From: Tricholoma matsutake
Lineage: Eukaryota; Basidiomycota; Agaricomycetes; Agaricales; Tricholomataceae
Direction of reading: 5' to 3'
NCBI GenBank assembly: GCA_026075535.2
Contig: AP026539.1
Span: 7,688,001 to 7,752,000 of the forward strand
DNA length: 64,000 nucleotides
The notes under the pieces were generated by a model. That model was not told the origin of the DNA, made no database searches, and was given only the letters and a program-made list of their open reading frames with translations. The translations under genes and the position numbers were made by a program. This document shows positions 20,012 to 31,821 of this stretch, one piece after another. Numbering within the stretch: position 1 is the first letter of the stretch; every line of letters starts with the position of its first letter.

Positions 20012-23000
20012 ATCGTACGCCCTCACTGCCTGTCCATAACCACTTTGAAGTCTTGTCAGTTGAATCCCCAGAGAATGAATCCATTTCTGTGACTGCTCCC
20101 CTCTCTGACCCTTCGAAGTTGGCTAAAGACGTACCTGCTCTCCCCATCTCTCCTTCTACTCCACATCCCAAAATTAAATCATGGGAGTGTAAACTACCAC
20201 ACAAGTATATTGTGGCATCCACTCCCTCTGCACATTCCTTAAACCTAGCCATCGAACTGCAGACGACCGACACTGGACAGATACTCGGTGTCTCTGCGCT
20301 CCTGGACTCTGGTGCGACTGGTCTCTTCATCGATTCCCATCTGGTACAACAACATCGTCTAAATACTCGCTCACTCTCACGTCCGATACCTGTATATAAC
20401 GTGGATGGATCCCCAAATGAAGCTGGTGCCATCTGAGAGGTTGCAGACCTGGTTCTCTGTTACAAAGATCATAGTGAGCGTGCCCTTTTTGCTGTCACTC
20501 AATTAGGAAAGCAAAAGGTGATTTTGGGATATCCATGGCTTCGAGACCATAACCCAGAGGTCGACTGGCACACCGGGGAGGTTACCATGAGCCGATGTCC
20601 ATCCCGCTGTCAGACGTGTTTCACAGAAGCCAGGCAAGAACGTCGTGGACAGAAGGCGGCAATACGACAAACTCAGAAGTGTCGTGCTGGACCCCTGCCT
20701 ATACCTGAAGTGGAATTGGAAGGGGTTTCTGATCTAATGCCGGACTCAGATGATGATGATGAGGACCCAGAGGAAGTGGAGGAGGGTGATCGGATCTTCT
20801 ACACTGCGATTCGCTCATCACATGAGGTGTGTGCCACATTGAACATATCCCAACGCCTCGCCGAGGCCTTCCACAAAAACAACACTGCTAAATCCTCTAC
20901 TAACTCCTTACTCCCTCATCTCCATGACTTTGAAGACATGTTCTCCAAGGAGTCATTCGACTCTCTTCCTGTGTGTAAGCCATGGGATCACGTGATCGAA
21001 CTCACCCCCGGCGCAACCCCTTCATCCTGCAAGGTCTATCCTCTCTCTCTGGAAGAACAACAGCAGCTTGACCAGTTCATCAACGAGCACCTGGCCTCTG
21101 GATGTATTCGACCATCAAAGTCACCCATGGCCTCTCCCTTTTTCTTTGTCAAGAAGAAGGATGGCTCACTTCGACCGGTTCAAGACTACAGAAGGCTCAA
21201 CAACATCACGGTTGAAAATCGCTACCCACTACCCCTCATCTCCAAACTCGTAAACCAGCTCTGTGGAGCCCGATACTTCACCAAGCTCGATGTCCGTTGG
21301 GGCTATAATAATGTGAGGATAAAGGAGGGAGATGAGTGGAAGGCAGCCTTTCGTACCAACCGTGGTCTTTTTGAACCGCTTGTCATGTTCTTTGGCCTTA
21401 CTAATAGCCCTGCCACCTTTCAGACCATGATGAACAACATCTTCCATGACCTCATCCTCGAATGCATTGTCTGCATCTATCTCGACGACATCCTCATCTT
21501 CACTCGCACGGTTGAAGAGCACCATCGCATCACGCGCCTCGTCCTAGAGCGACTTCGACGGTACAAACTCTACCTTCGTCAGGACAAATGCGAGTTCGAA
21601 AGGACCAAGATCGAGTACCTCGGCCTGATTATCTCGGAGGGTCAAGTGGAGATGGATCCTATCAAGGTAAACGGGGTCACAGCTTGGCCGACGCCCACGA
21701 ACAAGAAGGAGGTGCAGTCTTTCCTGGGATTCATCAATTTCTATTGGCGTTTTATCAAGGATTTCTCACATCATGCATGACCACTGTTCGACTTGACAGG
21801 AAAGGAGGCATGGAGGTGGGATAATGCACAACAGGAGGCATTTGAAAAGTTTAAGGAGATGGTCACTTCCGCTCCGATCCTTACCTTTGCTGACGATTTG
21901 CATCCTTTTCGTGTAGAAGCCGACAGTTCTGACTTTGCGATGGGCGCCGTGTTGTCTCAGCAGTCTCCGGAGGACCAGAAGTGGCATCCTGTTGCGTTCT
22001 ACTCCAAAAGCCTTAGTGCTGTAGAGAGAAACTACGAGATCCATGACAAGGAGATGTTGGCGATAATGCGTGCGCTTGAGGAGTGGCAACACTTCCTCGA
22101 GGGTGCCCAACACAAGGTGGAAATTTGGACAGATCACAAGAACCTCGAGTACTTCATGACGGCCAAGAAATTGAACTGTCGTCAAGCTCGTTGGTCCCTG
22201 TATCTATCTAGATTCGACTTCTCCTTACACCACCGTCTGGGTCGCAGCATGGGGAAGACCGATGCCCTATCCCGACGTGCAGACCATGGGGATGGCAGCG
22301 GTGACAACCAAAACATTGTGCTGTTGCAGCCAGACCTGTTCACCATTTGGGCACTGGAAGGCATCGCACCCCAGGGCGAGGAGTGGGACATCCTACGTGA
22401 CATTCGTCGCGCAAACCGTAGCGGTTTACATGAGGATGTTGTCACCCGAGTTGTTAAAGAACTGAGGAAGGGATCAACCCTTTCCTTACGTGTGGCAGAG
22501 TGGGCTGAAAAGGAGGACTTGTTGTATTTCAGGGATTGCATCTATGTTCCCAATGACCCAGACCTTCGCTGGCGCATCATATCCCAACACCATGACTCAC
22601 AGATTGCTGGCCACCCCGGACGCTGGAAGACCTTGGAGCTCACCTCACGGAACTATTGGTGGCCACAAATGTCACGGCTCATTGGTCAGTATTGTCGCAC
22701 TTGTGACCTTTGCTTATGCACCAAGGTTCCTCGTCACAAGCCTATTGGTGAGCTACACCCTCTTCCTGTTCCAGAGAGTCATTGGGATGTCGTCAGCATC
22801 GACTTTGTGGTGGAATTGCCAGAGTCAAACGGGTTTGATGCGGTGATGTGCACAGTTGACTCAGTGGGAAAACGCGCTCACTTCATTCCCACTCACACCA
22901 CTGTCAGTGCCCTAGGTGCCACTCGACTCTACCTCCACCACGTGTGGAAATTACATGGACTTCCTGGTGCCTTCCTCTCGGATCGTGGCCCTCAGTTCAT

Positions 23001-23910
23001 GGCAGAGTTCACTCGTGAGCTGTACCGACTCCTGGGGATCAAACTCCTCGCTTCAACTGCTTATCACCCACAAACTGATGGCCAGACGGAGCGAGTCAAC
23101 CAGGAACTGGAGCACTACATCTGCCTCTTTGTCAATGAACGCCAGGACGATTGGGATGATCTCCTTCCTTTGGCTGAGTTTGGATACAACAACCATGTCC
23201 ATGCTTCCACTCAACAGACCCCTTTCCTCTTAGACACTGGACGACATCCACGCATGGGATTTGAACCTTGCCAAACTCCCTCACACATCGAGACAGTGAA
23301 TGAGTTCACAGAATGCATGAGGGATAGCTTGGAGGAGGCAAGGGCAGCCTTAGCAAAGGCGAAGGATGACATGGCGCAATTTTACAACCAACGCCACTCC
23401 CCAACCCCTCAGTACAAGGTTGGTGATCGAGTTTATCTTGACTCCAGTGACATCTCCACTACACGTCCATCCAAGAAACTCGCTCATTGCTTCTTGGGAC
23501 CTTTCCCCATTGTCAAGTGCATTGGAACACATGCCTATCGTCTACGCCTCCCAGCCTCCATGTCCAGACTCCATCCCGTCTTCCATGTCGTCAAATTGCT
23601 TCCAGCTCCCCCAGATCTGTTCCCGGGACGCCGTTCACACCCACCACCACCACCTACAGTGATCGAGGGAGAACCCCAATATGAAGTCGAGTCAATCTTG
23701 GACAGCCGTTTGTGTCGAGGAAAACTCCAGTATTTGGTACATTGGAAGGGTTATGGGTATGAGGAGAACTCATGGGTTGAAGAGTCTGATGTAAATGCCC
23801 CTCGGTTAATCAAGGAATTCCACCAATGGCACACTGCTGCACCGTGTCGCATTCAAGTCACGGACTTTGGTCGTATACGATTTCAAATGCATCGGGGCAA
23901 TGCATCTTAG
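20008..23910 (+). pseudogene. Element D pol: protease, RT, RNase H, integrase, chromodomain
   Basis: One frame (-1 to gag) opens at GTG 20008, right after a TGA in that frame at 20005, and ends TAG 23908-23910. Internal stops are TGA 20434-20436 and 21778-21780. Protease LLDSGATGLFID at about 20300-20335. RT with [33 protein letters not shown] at about 21480 and EYLGLIIS. RNase H with EADSSDFAMG, HDKEMLAIMRAL and WTDHKNLEYF. Integrase HHDSQIAGHPG...CRTCDLC zinc, then SIDFV, SDRGPQF, YHPQTDGQTERVNQ (D,D,E intact). GPY/F-like module. Chromodomain YEVESILDSR...YLVHWKGYGYEENSWV. The catalytic residues I can see are intact, so its death rests on three point stops and any needed frameshift signal. 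Confidence 0.93.
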
Positions 23911-23921
23911 AGAGGGGGTGA
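23911..23921 (+). promoter_or_regulatory. Polypurine tract of element D
   Basis: AGAGGGGGTGA immediately before the 3' LTR. Confidence 0.75.
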
Positions 23922-24347
23922 TGTAAGGGGACTAGGGGGATGCCCTGTGTGTTTTTCCTATTTTTTATGTTCGTCCTATATTTTTCCCCACCTCATTTCC
24001 TTCTATTCTTCATTTTCTATGATTTTTCCGGATTTTATTACTAATTTTCCCTTGCTATCATGTTTGTACATGTTGACACTTTTATATTTAGAGGCGGAGT
24101 ACCCCTTCCAACACATACCCCTTGGTATGATGTCATTCGGTGGCCTTGATCCGCCTATCTCCGCCTTTTTCTATTTTTAGGTTATATTTGATTTTTGTCA
24201 TCTTCACATATACTGGGCATCAGCAAGGGGATCCTTAGACTTTTCTCTTCGGATTTCCCTTTGCTAGGTGTGCCCCCAATCCCTGTATTATGTAGCATAA
24301 TTTTAACTTCGGATTTCCCTTTGCTAGAGGCTTAGGTTGCCCTTATA
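23922..24347 (+). repeat. 3' LTR of element D (426 bp)
   Basis: Same length as the 5' LTR. About nine substitutions, most of them transitions (C/T or G/A). Confidence 0.93.
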
Positions 24348-25210
24348 GCTGGGTTTTGAAGGAGAGCAAACGATGTCTAATGATGCCAAATGAGTTGAAG
24401 GGAGGTGACATGAGAGGCAGGGGTGGGGGAACTGGTGGTGGGGAAACAGCTTGTTTGCCGGAGTGAGCTAGGGTGGATGGGCAGTGAACAGGGGTGTTCT
24501 GATGGGTTTGGTAACATATTCCATCATTTCTGAGCTGTGGCCTGTGGTCCAGAGTGGGACAGTGCAGTAGTTTTGGGAGGCATTGACACTCCTGTCGATG
24601 ATGATGTGGCAGCAAAACAGGGCAAAATGAGGATTGTCAGGGCTCAAGAGGGCGCACAGGGGGTGGCAGGGTGATGTGGGATGCTGAATAGGTAGTTGTT
24701 GGGGAAGATGGGGCTGGTGGGAGTCGTCTGTCGAGCAGACGGCGCATTCAAATGAATGCGTGGGCACATGAGCATGTAATGCTGTTTCCGGGGCTGTAGA
24801 TGGGTTCTGTGCATTGTTTAGCCCTTGCTGGGGGGTACCTGCAGTGGTGGTGGTCATCTGGGTGCTAGATGCTGCTGTAGTTGTCGTTTTTGGGCCAGTT
24901 GCAGCTGGGTTTGTCGCCCATCCATGTCCTTGTCCTTGCCCATCCTTGTCAATGCCCACTTATGACTCAGTATTCTTGCGAACACATAAAGTTATTTTTG
25001 GTTACCATGACCACATTTACCTTGCCACCTGCCCCCCCAGTCATTTTTTTGGAGTATGAGAGAGAGTAAGAGTGCCTCTTACATCAGCATTGCATTATCA
25101 CATGCATGTCTATTATCACATGTTATTCTGTTGGTATATAGTCTACCAGTACTTGCACTGTATTCTAGAATCCCCCTTTGAATTATATTAAGTTCCTTAT
25201 TAAAAAAAAG
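24348..25210. other. S184 interior right of element D
   Basis: GCTGG target copy, then G/T-rich non-coding sequence, the inverted arm 24917-25202 and an A run before the right LTR. No gene seen. Confidence 0.55.
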
Positions 25211-25394
25211 TGGAAGGAAGCCAGAGCTTCCAACACTCAGGGACATGAAAACTATAAGGAATTTAATATAATTTGAAGGGAGATTCTAGAATACAGTGCA
25301 AGTACTCGAAGTGTAGACTATATACCAACAGAATAACATGTAATAATAGACATGCATGTGATAATGCAATGCTGATGCAAGAGGCACTCTTACA
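25211..25394 (-). repeat. S184 LTR, right copy
   Basis: Direct repeat of 15579-15762, followed by TSD TCTAC. Confidence 0.85.
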
Positions 25395-25665
25395 TCTACA
25401 CAACCTATTTGACTGTTAAAATACATAACTGAAACATAAATACAACTCAGATTGCAAGCCCACAACTTTGGGCAATCTCAATCAGCTTAGCCGGCTCAGA
25501 GCTGCTCAGGGCGACTCAGCACCATTTTGATCAGCTCAAGTGCCTGAGCCATGCCGTGGGCGAGCCGAGCCGAGCTGTGGCATCACTAATATTGCTCGGA
25601 CTCCTAGAGAGTCCACATGGACTTTCATGGAGTCCGAGCTATTTTTGGACTTTTACTCAGAGCCT

Positions 25666-26869
25666 GTCATCGGTTCAGTTTCTGTGTCTGACAGAAGTAT
25701 GTCAGGTTCTTGTGATCGGACAGTACCATCACAGGGAACGGCATCCCCTGTAGGTAGTGTCTCCAACCCTCCGATTACTCCCAGTAGTTCCCTGTTGTAT
25801 ATCTCATAATTTCTTTTGGCTTCGTTGAAAGAATGCAAGATGTAACCACATGGGTGCCAGTCTCCATTGGTGTCCTGTTGTCTGAGTACTGTGCCTATCA
25901 CAAATTTCGAGGCGTCAGATCCCACCATGAATGGCTTCATTGGGTCTGGCATCAGCAGTACCGGGGCTTTGTTGAATTTCCTTTTCAGCACATTGAATGA
26001 CTGCTGGCAGTCGTTTGTCCATTCGAATTTTTGGTTCTTCTTCATCAAATCATTCAGCAGTCTAGCCAGATCCATGAAGTGTCCGATGAATCTTCGATAG
26101 AAGTTCCCAAGTCCTAGGAAGGATCTTACATTCTTCACTGTCTTTGGCATGGGCCAGTCCTTGATCCCAGCCAGTTTTGTGTTGTCCATTGCAAGTTCAT
26201 TGGGCCTGATGATCATGCCCAAGAAGTCGACTTCTTGCACATTGAACTTGCACTTCTCTATTTTCAGGTAGAATTGCATTGTCATAGTCGTTTGAGGACC
26301 CTTTCAGTCCTTGTCCTGTGTTCTTCTTCTGTCTTTGAGAAGATCAGGATGTCGTCCATATAGATGACAAGCCATCCTTCATCTAGCATGTCTCGGAAGA
26401 GATCATTCATCATGGCCTGGAATGTTGCCAGTGAGTTGCACAGCCCAAAGAACATCACCATTGGCTCGAATAGCCCTCGGTTAGTCTTGAATGCTGCCTT
26501 CCACTCATCTCCTTTCTTTATCTGTACATTATGGTATCCCCATCGAATGTTGAGTTCTGTGAAAAATCTTGCTCCTTTCAGCTTGTCCAAGAGGTCTCCG
26601 ATCAGCGGTAGAGGGTAGTTGTTCCGGATTGTTCCTTCATTCAGATAGCGATAGTCTTGGCAGGGTTGTAGAGCGTCAGAGTCCTTCTTCGACACGAAGA
26701 AGAATGGGGATGCCATGGGTGATTTTGATGGTTGGATGTATCCTTTCTCCAGGTTTTTGTCTAGAAACTTGTTGAGTTTCTCTTGTTCTTTTGGTGTCAG
26801 TGGGTAGACTTTGCAATCCTTTGGTACAAAGCCTTCCTTCAGGTCGATCGCATGATTCCACAGTCTCAA
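25666..26869 (-). pseudogene. Element Y reverse transcriptase and start of RNase H
   Basis: RT from 26869: [78 protein letters not shown] and catalytic YMDDILIF at about 26345-26370. A frameshift near 26282 (ATGA overlap) leads to CKFNVQEVDFLGMIIRPNEL and SFLGLGNFYRRFI. RNase H shows VGSDASKFVIG and YEIYNRELL, then another shift and [14 protein letters not shown] sits where LNRRQAR is expected. The frame ends in foreign repeat sequence. Confidence 0.85.
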
Positions 26870-27960
26870 TTCCAGGAATCATTCAGATGCGGCTTTCTCG
26901 AATACCTGTCTGTACTTCTGGTATTCTGGTGGCAGTAAGTTGTCCAGGGTCTGTTGGCTAGTCTCCTTTCCCTCCTCTTGTTCATGCGCTAGTCATTGAG
27001 ATATGGATGTATTTGCTCTGATCCATATGTCCAAGTTGAGTAGGTACCGTGGGGAGCCTTTGCTCTTTGAAAGCCTGTTGATTGTGTTTGTTTTTTGGAT
27101 GTATTTGTATCTCGGCTCTCAATGTTCCTCCATCAGGGGCAGTTCTATATCTGGTCCGAATAGGCCAATGACCAGTTTGCCTCATACATATGCAATCAAT
27201 ACCAAGTTGTCTTCGATCACATCTCATTCGGGGATCTGTTTCATTGCTTGTATTTCCATGGCTGTGTCTGCCAATAGTTCTTCATCGGGTACCTCTTCAA
27301 TCTTTACTTGAGGGGGGGTCTCCCTGGGTATTGGTACTCTGGTGTTGGTAGTACCATAATCTGGGGTTCCGTAATTGTGTATCGGGGTAGCCTCCTGACA
27401 AGGGTCTTTTGTCCTGTTCTGTAGTCCCATTTTCAAGTTTCATTTGCTGGTGCCTTCCTCCCTTGTGGAGGTCAGCCAGTCTTTTTTCTTCTGCAAGATT
27501 TGTTGTGTCTTGTCGCATTTGTTGTGTTTGCCCTTTTCCAGTTGCTTCTTCTTCGGGTTTTCTCGGGTCTTGGCAACAGCACGTTATGCTGCTTCGAGGT
27601 TTCTGGTTTCTCTAGGAGTGCTGCTGCTCCTGGTCTTTGCAGCAGCTATCTGGGCGGAATTCAGTTCTTTGGCTTTTCTTTTGGAAAGCCTTTCCTTCAT
27701 CTTTGCCATGGCTAGTCATGCTTGGGCAAGGTTTCTCTCCTTCTCTTCGGAGAGTCTTTCTCTGGTTTTTGCCACAGCCAATCTGGCTCAGGCAAGGCTC
27801 CTCTGTTTCTCTTCAGAGAGCCTCTGTCTTGTCTTGGCTATGACATGTTAATTCGTGCCATTCTGTCATTGGGTGCCTCTCTTTCAGTGTCAACCCTGGG
27901 GAGGTTTAGGGTGTTTGGAAGGGCCCATTCGGCTCTTCTTGCCTTCTCCAAGATTTGTTG
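26870..27960 (-). pseudogene. Element Y protease-RT linker, charged and decayed
   Basis: Between protease and RT the minus strand gives Lys/Glu/Gln-rich pieces (RREKPCPSM, EEKRLADLHKGGR, KIEEVPDEELLADTAMEIQAM) in three frames. There is repeated FSSESLSL/FSLESLCL-type sequence on the opposite strand, caused by a short imperfect tandem repeat around 27690-27830. Long acidic/basic linkers here are usual in this element family. No catalytic domain. Confidence 0.5.
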
Positions 27961-27972
27961 GATTTGAGCCCA

Positions 27973-28455
27973 TCATTCTTTGTCTCGGAACTCGAGAGTT
28001 CCCTTTTTCCAGTCGATGATGGGGTTTACCTCCTGCAGCCATGACAGGCCCAGGATCACTGATTCCTTGCCCAGTCTGGCAATTAGGTATTCCATTGGGT
28101 AGTTCCTTCTGTTGATATGGAGCCTCCCCTTCACGTATCTTGTGATCATTCCCTGCTTATTTGGGGTTCCATCTATGTTTGTGGCCTGGATGGTATGGCC
28201 TAAGGGATATGTTCTGATCCCTTCTTGTTCGACAAAGTTTGAGTCGATAAAGACTCCTCCTGCTCCAGAGTCGAGGAGCACATTCGTTGCGACATCTTTC
28301 CTGTTGTCTGACTCAGCTACCCGAATAGACAGGCACATAGATTGTCTATTCATGGTAGCTAAGAGTACAGATCCTACAGAGACTTCAGTGGTGACTGGTG
28401 TCATATCAGGCTGCTGTTCTAAAAACCCGATTCCTCCATGAGGTTGAGGGCTCAT
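27973..28455 (-). CDS. Element Y aspartic protease region
   Basis: Opens with ATG 28455-28453, overlapping the gag stop as ATGA. Residues about 55-62 read VLLDSGAGGVFID, the retropepsin DSG active site. The flap-side VIGL-type motif appears as SVILGLSWL. The C-terminus is NPIIDWKKGTLEF, the standard end of fungal Ty3/gypsy proteases. It stops at 27973, with the open linker beyond. The stop-start overlap suggests reinitiation or -1 frameshifting from gag. Confidence 0.75.
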   Translation of the reverse strand: MSPQPHGGIGFLEQQPDMTPVTTEVSVGSVLLATMNRQSMCLSIRVAESDNRKDVATNVLLDSGAGGVFIDSNFVEQEGIRTYPLGHTIQATNIDGTPNKQGMITRYVKGRLHINRRNYPMEYLIARLGKESVILGLSWLQEVNPIIDWKKGTLEFRDKE

Positions 28456-29588
28456 TCCTTTTCTTCTTCATCCAGTTCATCCAGCATCGTGCAGATCTTC
28501 TGGTAGGTGTCCACCCCAGTCTTCTTCTGGGTGAAGCAGTTTTGGTAGGAAGGGGGTGCTAACCCTGTCTGGGTGGGGTTTTTTCCATCCCTGTGGTCGG
28601 ACGATCGGTGTCCCGGTTGGTGGCAGATGAAACACAATCCCTTTCGGAGGTGTTCCACTCGCTCTTGGTTCATCAGTCGGTTGATGTCAAGAGAGGGCTG
28701 TCCTTTCTTTGTCATTTTGTTTGTCTTCTGGTTCTGCCTGGTCTTTCCCAGGATTGCCATGGCCTGTTTCCATTGGCCTTCATATTTCGAAGCTGCCTTT
28801 ATCCAGCCTTTGAGAGTGTTGGGTACCGTCTCCATTGTGTGTACCCTCTGCAGTAATTTGGGGTGCAGTCTGTCCATGAAGTACTTGATCATGGCTGCAT
28901 CTTCGGTGATTCCCGTCCTGTCTTTCAGGATGCGTAAGCTTGCCACATATTCTTTGGGGTTCCCTGAACCTTGTTTGAGATTTTTAATCTCTGTCTTTGC
29001 CGTTCCGGCATTGTCAATCAGTGAGAAGGCCTCTAGGACCTTCTGTCTGAAGTCTGCGTATTCTCCAAGTCCCTCAGATTGGTGTTGGTTGACAAATGCC
29101 TGCGCCCAGGCAGCTGCTGTCCCTCCATTCATGAAGGACAGTGTGAAGATAATCTTCTTGTCGTTCGTGTCATAGACCTGGTCATTGATTTGCAGGTATA
29201 GGTCTATCTCCTGCAGGAACTTGGCAGTTTTGGTCCACTCTCCTGAGGAGTCTGTGGGTGATTGGATTCAAATGTCCTTCACGGACATTATTGGTGTGGT
29301 TGCAGCGGGTTCAGACATCTCGCTATAGAGTTTGTCGATTTTGTCTGTTAGGAAGTGGGTGGATGTTTTGGGCAGGGGTGTGTGTGGTTGTTCGAACTCT
29401 CCATTGGTGAGGAAATCTCCTCTTTGTCTTTTGGTTGATCTGTAAAACCAATGCTGTGCTGGGGCCGAGTAACAGACTAGTCTTCCATTGTATTGGCACC
29501 AAGGTGAACCTGGCTGTGGTTCTGCTTCTCTTGGTGGTCGGTCTGGGGTTTGTCTAGACCCAGGTCGTTGTGGTGTGTTTCGAGACAT
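28452..29588 (-). pseudogene. Element Y gag
   Basis: ATG 29588 to TGA 28452-28454, one frame, with a premature stop near 29268-29270. The N-terminal third is Pro/Arg-rich. The capsid region includes FMNGGTAAAWAQAFV, YADFRQKVLEAF and IKYFMDRLHPKLL. One knuckle, CFICHQPGHRSSDH (C-x2-C-x4-H-x4-H), has H in place of the last C. 378 codons, normal length. Confidence 0.85.
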
Positions 29589-29634
29589 ATTGCCTACACC
29601 TAGGTAGGTGGGCTAGCAGATAATTTAGATCTGA

Positions 29635-30389
29635 TGTTAAGGGCAAAGCCTCAACCACTCGATCTAGTTGATGTCATTCGATGAGGTGCTTCCTCGACAA
29701 GTCATTTGGCACTAGTCTTACTTGGAGTGTCCAACATAAGGTAGATAGTGCACTCTAGCAGGCCTTCTGCATAGAATCATTTGGGTTCACACACTAAGGG
29801 GCTTCCTTAGTGGTTTCGAGTAAGTTTACAAGTTTGCAAGTTAAGGCTGTAGATTGCCTAGATCTAAACTAAGGACATCCCTACTATGAGTTGCAGTACT
29901 TATACTAAGAGGGAGGTCCTTATCGTCCAATCGGAAAGGTAGATGTGTATCAGGTAAGAATAGAAACAATAAGCTTCATGCCTTGCATGAGGCGTCCGAT
30001 GTCACGGAGTGCTGTGGTGCAGCATGTCAGGGATCGATAAAAGATAAGCCTCATGCCTAGCATGAGGCATCCAATGTCAAGGATCCGATGTCAAGGACAT
30101 GCTGCAGCGCAGCATGTTGATTGTGAGAGTCCAACATCACGGACCTCATGTCAAAGGGCTGTCATATCACAGCATGTGTGGGAATGGGTTTGGGTGTATG
30201 GAGTCACCATGCATCAAGGGTGCCTTCCATGGGAAGGGGATCAAATGCATGTTGTTGGCATGCATTGTGTGTGTGTCTGGTGTCAAGGACATGCTCTAAG
30301 CATGAATCAGGGAGTGCCTCCTGTCTGGAGGGGATTGTCAGGTACGTTGGGTGGGTCAGGTCTCATGAGTTACAAGGAAAATTGTAACA
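29635..30389 (-). repeat. 5' LTR of element Y (755 bp, Z family)
   Basis: Minus strand TGTTACAATTTTCC ... GGCTTTGCCCTTAACA. Single-unit form of the LTR that is duplicated at 1290-2336. Gag begins about 46 bp further on. Confidence 0.9.
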
Positions 30390-31102
30390 GTACATCCGGA
30401 TTTTTGTGAATGAGCACCAAAATGATTGGGACACTCTGCTCCCTCTGGGCAAATTTGCATACAATAACCATGTCCACTCATCCACCCAGCACTCCCCCTT
30501 CTTCATTGACACTGGCAGACATCCGCAGATGGGTTTTGAGCCCAACCAATGACCCTCGAGTCTTGAGGCAGTCAACGAGTTTGCGGATCAGATGAAGTCC
30601 ACATTGGAGGAGGCTCATGCCACCCTTTCCAAATTGAAGGATGATATGGCAAGGTACTATAACCAACGGCAAAAAGGTCTTCCTGGATGCTTCAGATATC
30701 AGCACAACTAGACCCATGAAGAAATTTGTGCACTGCTTCCTGGGGCTGTACCCAGTCATTCGTCCAGTTGGCTCGCATGCATATCGCCTCCAACTGCCAC
30801 CATTGATGGCTCGAATACATCTGGTGTTCCATGTCTTCAAGCTCATGCCTGCGCCAATGGACCCAATTGAGGGTCGCCATGCAAAACCACTGCCACCCCC
30901 CAAGATCGTAGGAGGAGAGGAGAGGTACGAGGTGGATGAGGTGCTGGACAGCAGGATGAAGGGTAGGAAGTTGCAGTATCTGGTCAGATGGAAAGGTTAT
31001 GGGCACAAAGAGAATTCATGGATTCCAGAGGAGGATCTCAATGCCACAAAACTAATCAGCAAACTTCTACAGGGCTCATCCGAGTGCCCCAAAATGTGTT
31101 AA
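30390..31102 (+). pseudogene. Element W integrase C-terminus and chromodomain
   Basis: The frame starts YIRIFVNEHQNDWDTLLPL at the Y junction and continues NHVHSSTQ and GRHPQMGFEPNQ; then TGA (R expected), NEFADQMKSTLEEA and ARYYNQRQ. A small deletion/frameshift follows, then VFLDASDISTTRP, HLVFHVFKLMPAP and the chromodomain YEVDEVLDSRMKGRKLQYLVRWKGYGHKENSWIPEE (listed in pieces). It stops at 31102. It is close to element D but a different family by LTR. Confidence 0.8.
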
Positions 31103-31195
31103 TGCACTTACCTTTGGACAGATGGGATTCCGACCACGATATCTGCACCAATGGAACTTTGCACATCGGGACGCTGCACCTTAAGGGGGGGGTGA

Positions 31196-31803
31196 TGTAA
31201 GGGCAACACCTTACGAGCCCCTACAATGGTTGGTGCACATTTGCAAATGTTTCCACACACCCACAAACATTTGCACAACAAAGCGCCTTTCGCACAACAA
31301 GGCACCTTTTGCACCAACTATCTACAAACATTCCGATATGTCAATCCATCATCCCCTATTGTACTCTCACCATTCTCGCAGTCAATACCCTGTGCAAACC
31401 ATTGTCATAGTTTGCACCTTTGCACAAACCAGTTACACAATTGTTGCACCTGCAGAAATGATCGAGGATGTCTTTGTACACCCATTATCAATCATGGCCT
31501 GATGCAGACACCACTTACCAAGTATGGCCAGATGTGGACACTATCACTGATTGATGGCCATCTCCCCAAATGGGAATATGACTCTGGATCTGAATTAGTG
31601 CTAGGATGGAAGGGGCTCCAAGTATCTTAGAATGTTGCATGCCTTCCATATATATACTTCGGCCTTGCACTGGACTCCTTAGAGTTTTCTCTTCCCTTGC
31701 AAGGTATGGGTCCTTTCTTGTTCAATAGTTATTGAATCTAATCTTTGGTTTTCCCTTGCAAGTATCAAGTTCTTGGGACTCTGATCATAAGGTTGCCCTT
31801 ACA
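31196..31803 (+). repeat. 3' LTR of element W (608 bp)
   Basis: Begins TGTAAGGGCAAC after the polypurine run AAGGGGGGGGTGA and ends GTTGCCCTTACA, a perfect 12-bp terminal inverted repeat. Many CAAA/ACAA stretches; TATATATACTTCGGCCTTGC near 31650 may be the promoter. Confidence 0.88.
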
Positions 31804-31821
31804 GCTTCCTCCCATGAACAT

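Larger units (their letters stand above)
18301..24347 (+). mobile_element. Ty3/gypsy chromovirus D, near-complete, 6047 bp
   Basis: Identical-length 426-bp LTRs with the 5-bp target duplication GCTGG (18296-18300, 24348-24352). Gag and pol span the interior. The LTRs differ at about 9 of 426 sites (about 2%), so this is the youngest datable insertion here. Only three in-frame stops, all TGA, and one gag/pol frame change separate it from a full coding set. It inserted into S184. Confidence 0.95.
15579..25394 (-). mobile_element. LTR-flanked composite element S184 (host of further insertions)
   Basis: Two direct 184-bp LTRs (15579-15762, 25211-25394), on the minus strand TGTAAGAGTG...TTCCTTCCA, flanked by TCTAC at 15574-15578 and 25395-25399. 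The interior outside later insertions (15763-17113, 18254-18300, 24348-25210) has no retroviral genes. It holds G-rich low-complexity sequence that is proline-rich on the minus strand, and an inverted partial duplicate of its own left end. It looks like a non-autonomous LTR element. A solo LTR of the family lies at 46614-46796 (TSD ACATA). Confidence 0.8.
15265..25588 (-). mobile_element. hAT-type MITE split by nested insertions
   Basis: Ends TAGTGTTGCCAATGG (15265) and GGCATCACTA (25588), with the 8-bp target duplication ATATTGCT at 15257-15264 and 25589-25596. Its own sequence is only 15265-15578 plus 25395-25588. It matches the intact copy at 38205-38752 in opposite orientation. Subterminal GAGCTGCTC/GGCTCGG-type repeats are typical. 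The gap holds LTR composite S184 inserted at TCTAC. Confidence 0.88.
25666..30389 (-). mobile_element. Ty3/gypsy element Y (Z family), 3'-truncated
   Basis: On the minus strand: 5' LTR 30389-29635, gag, protease, long linker, RT and RNase H, then an abrupt break at about 25665 inside RNase H (after [13 protein letters not shown]). The integrase and 3' LTR are missing. LTR identity to 1290-2336 places it in the Z family, so Z and Y together give nearly the whole element. It was inserted into integrase DNA of element W. Confidence 0.85.
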
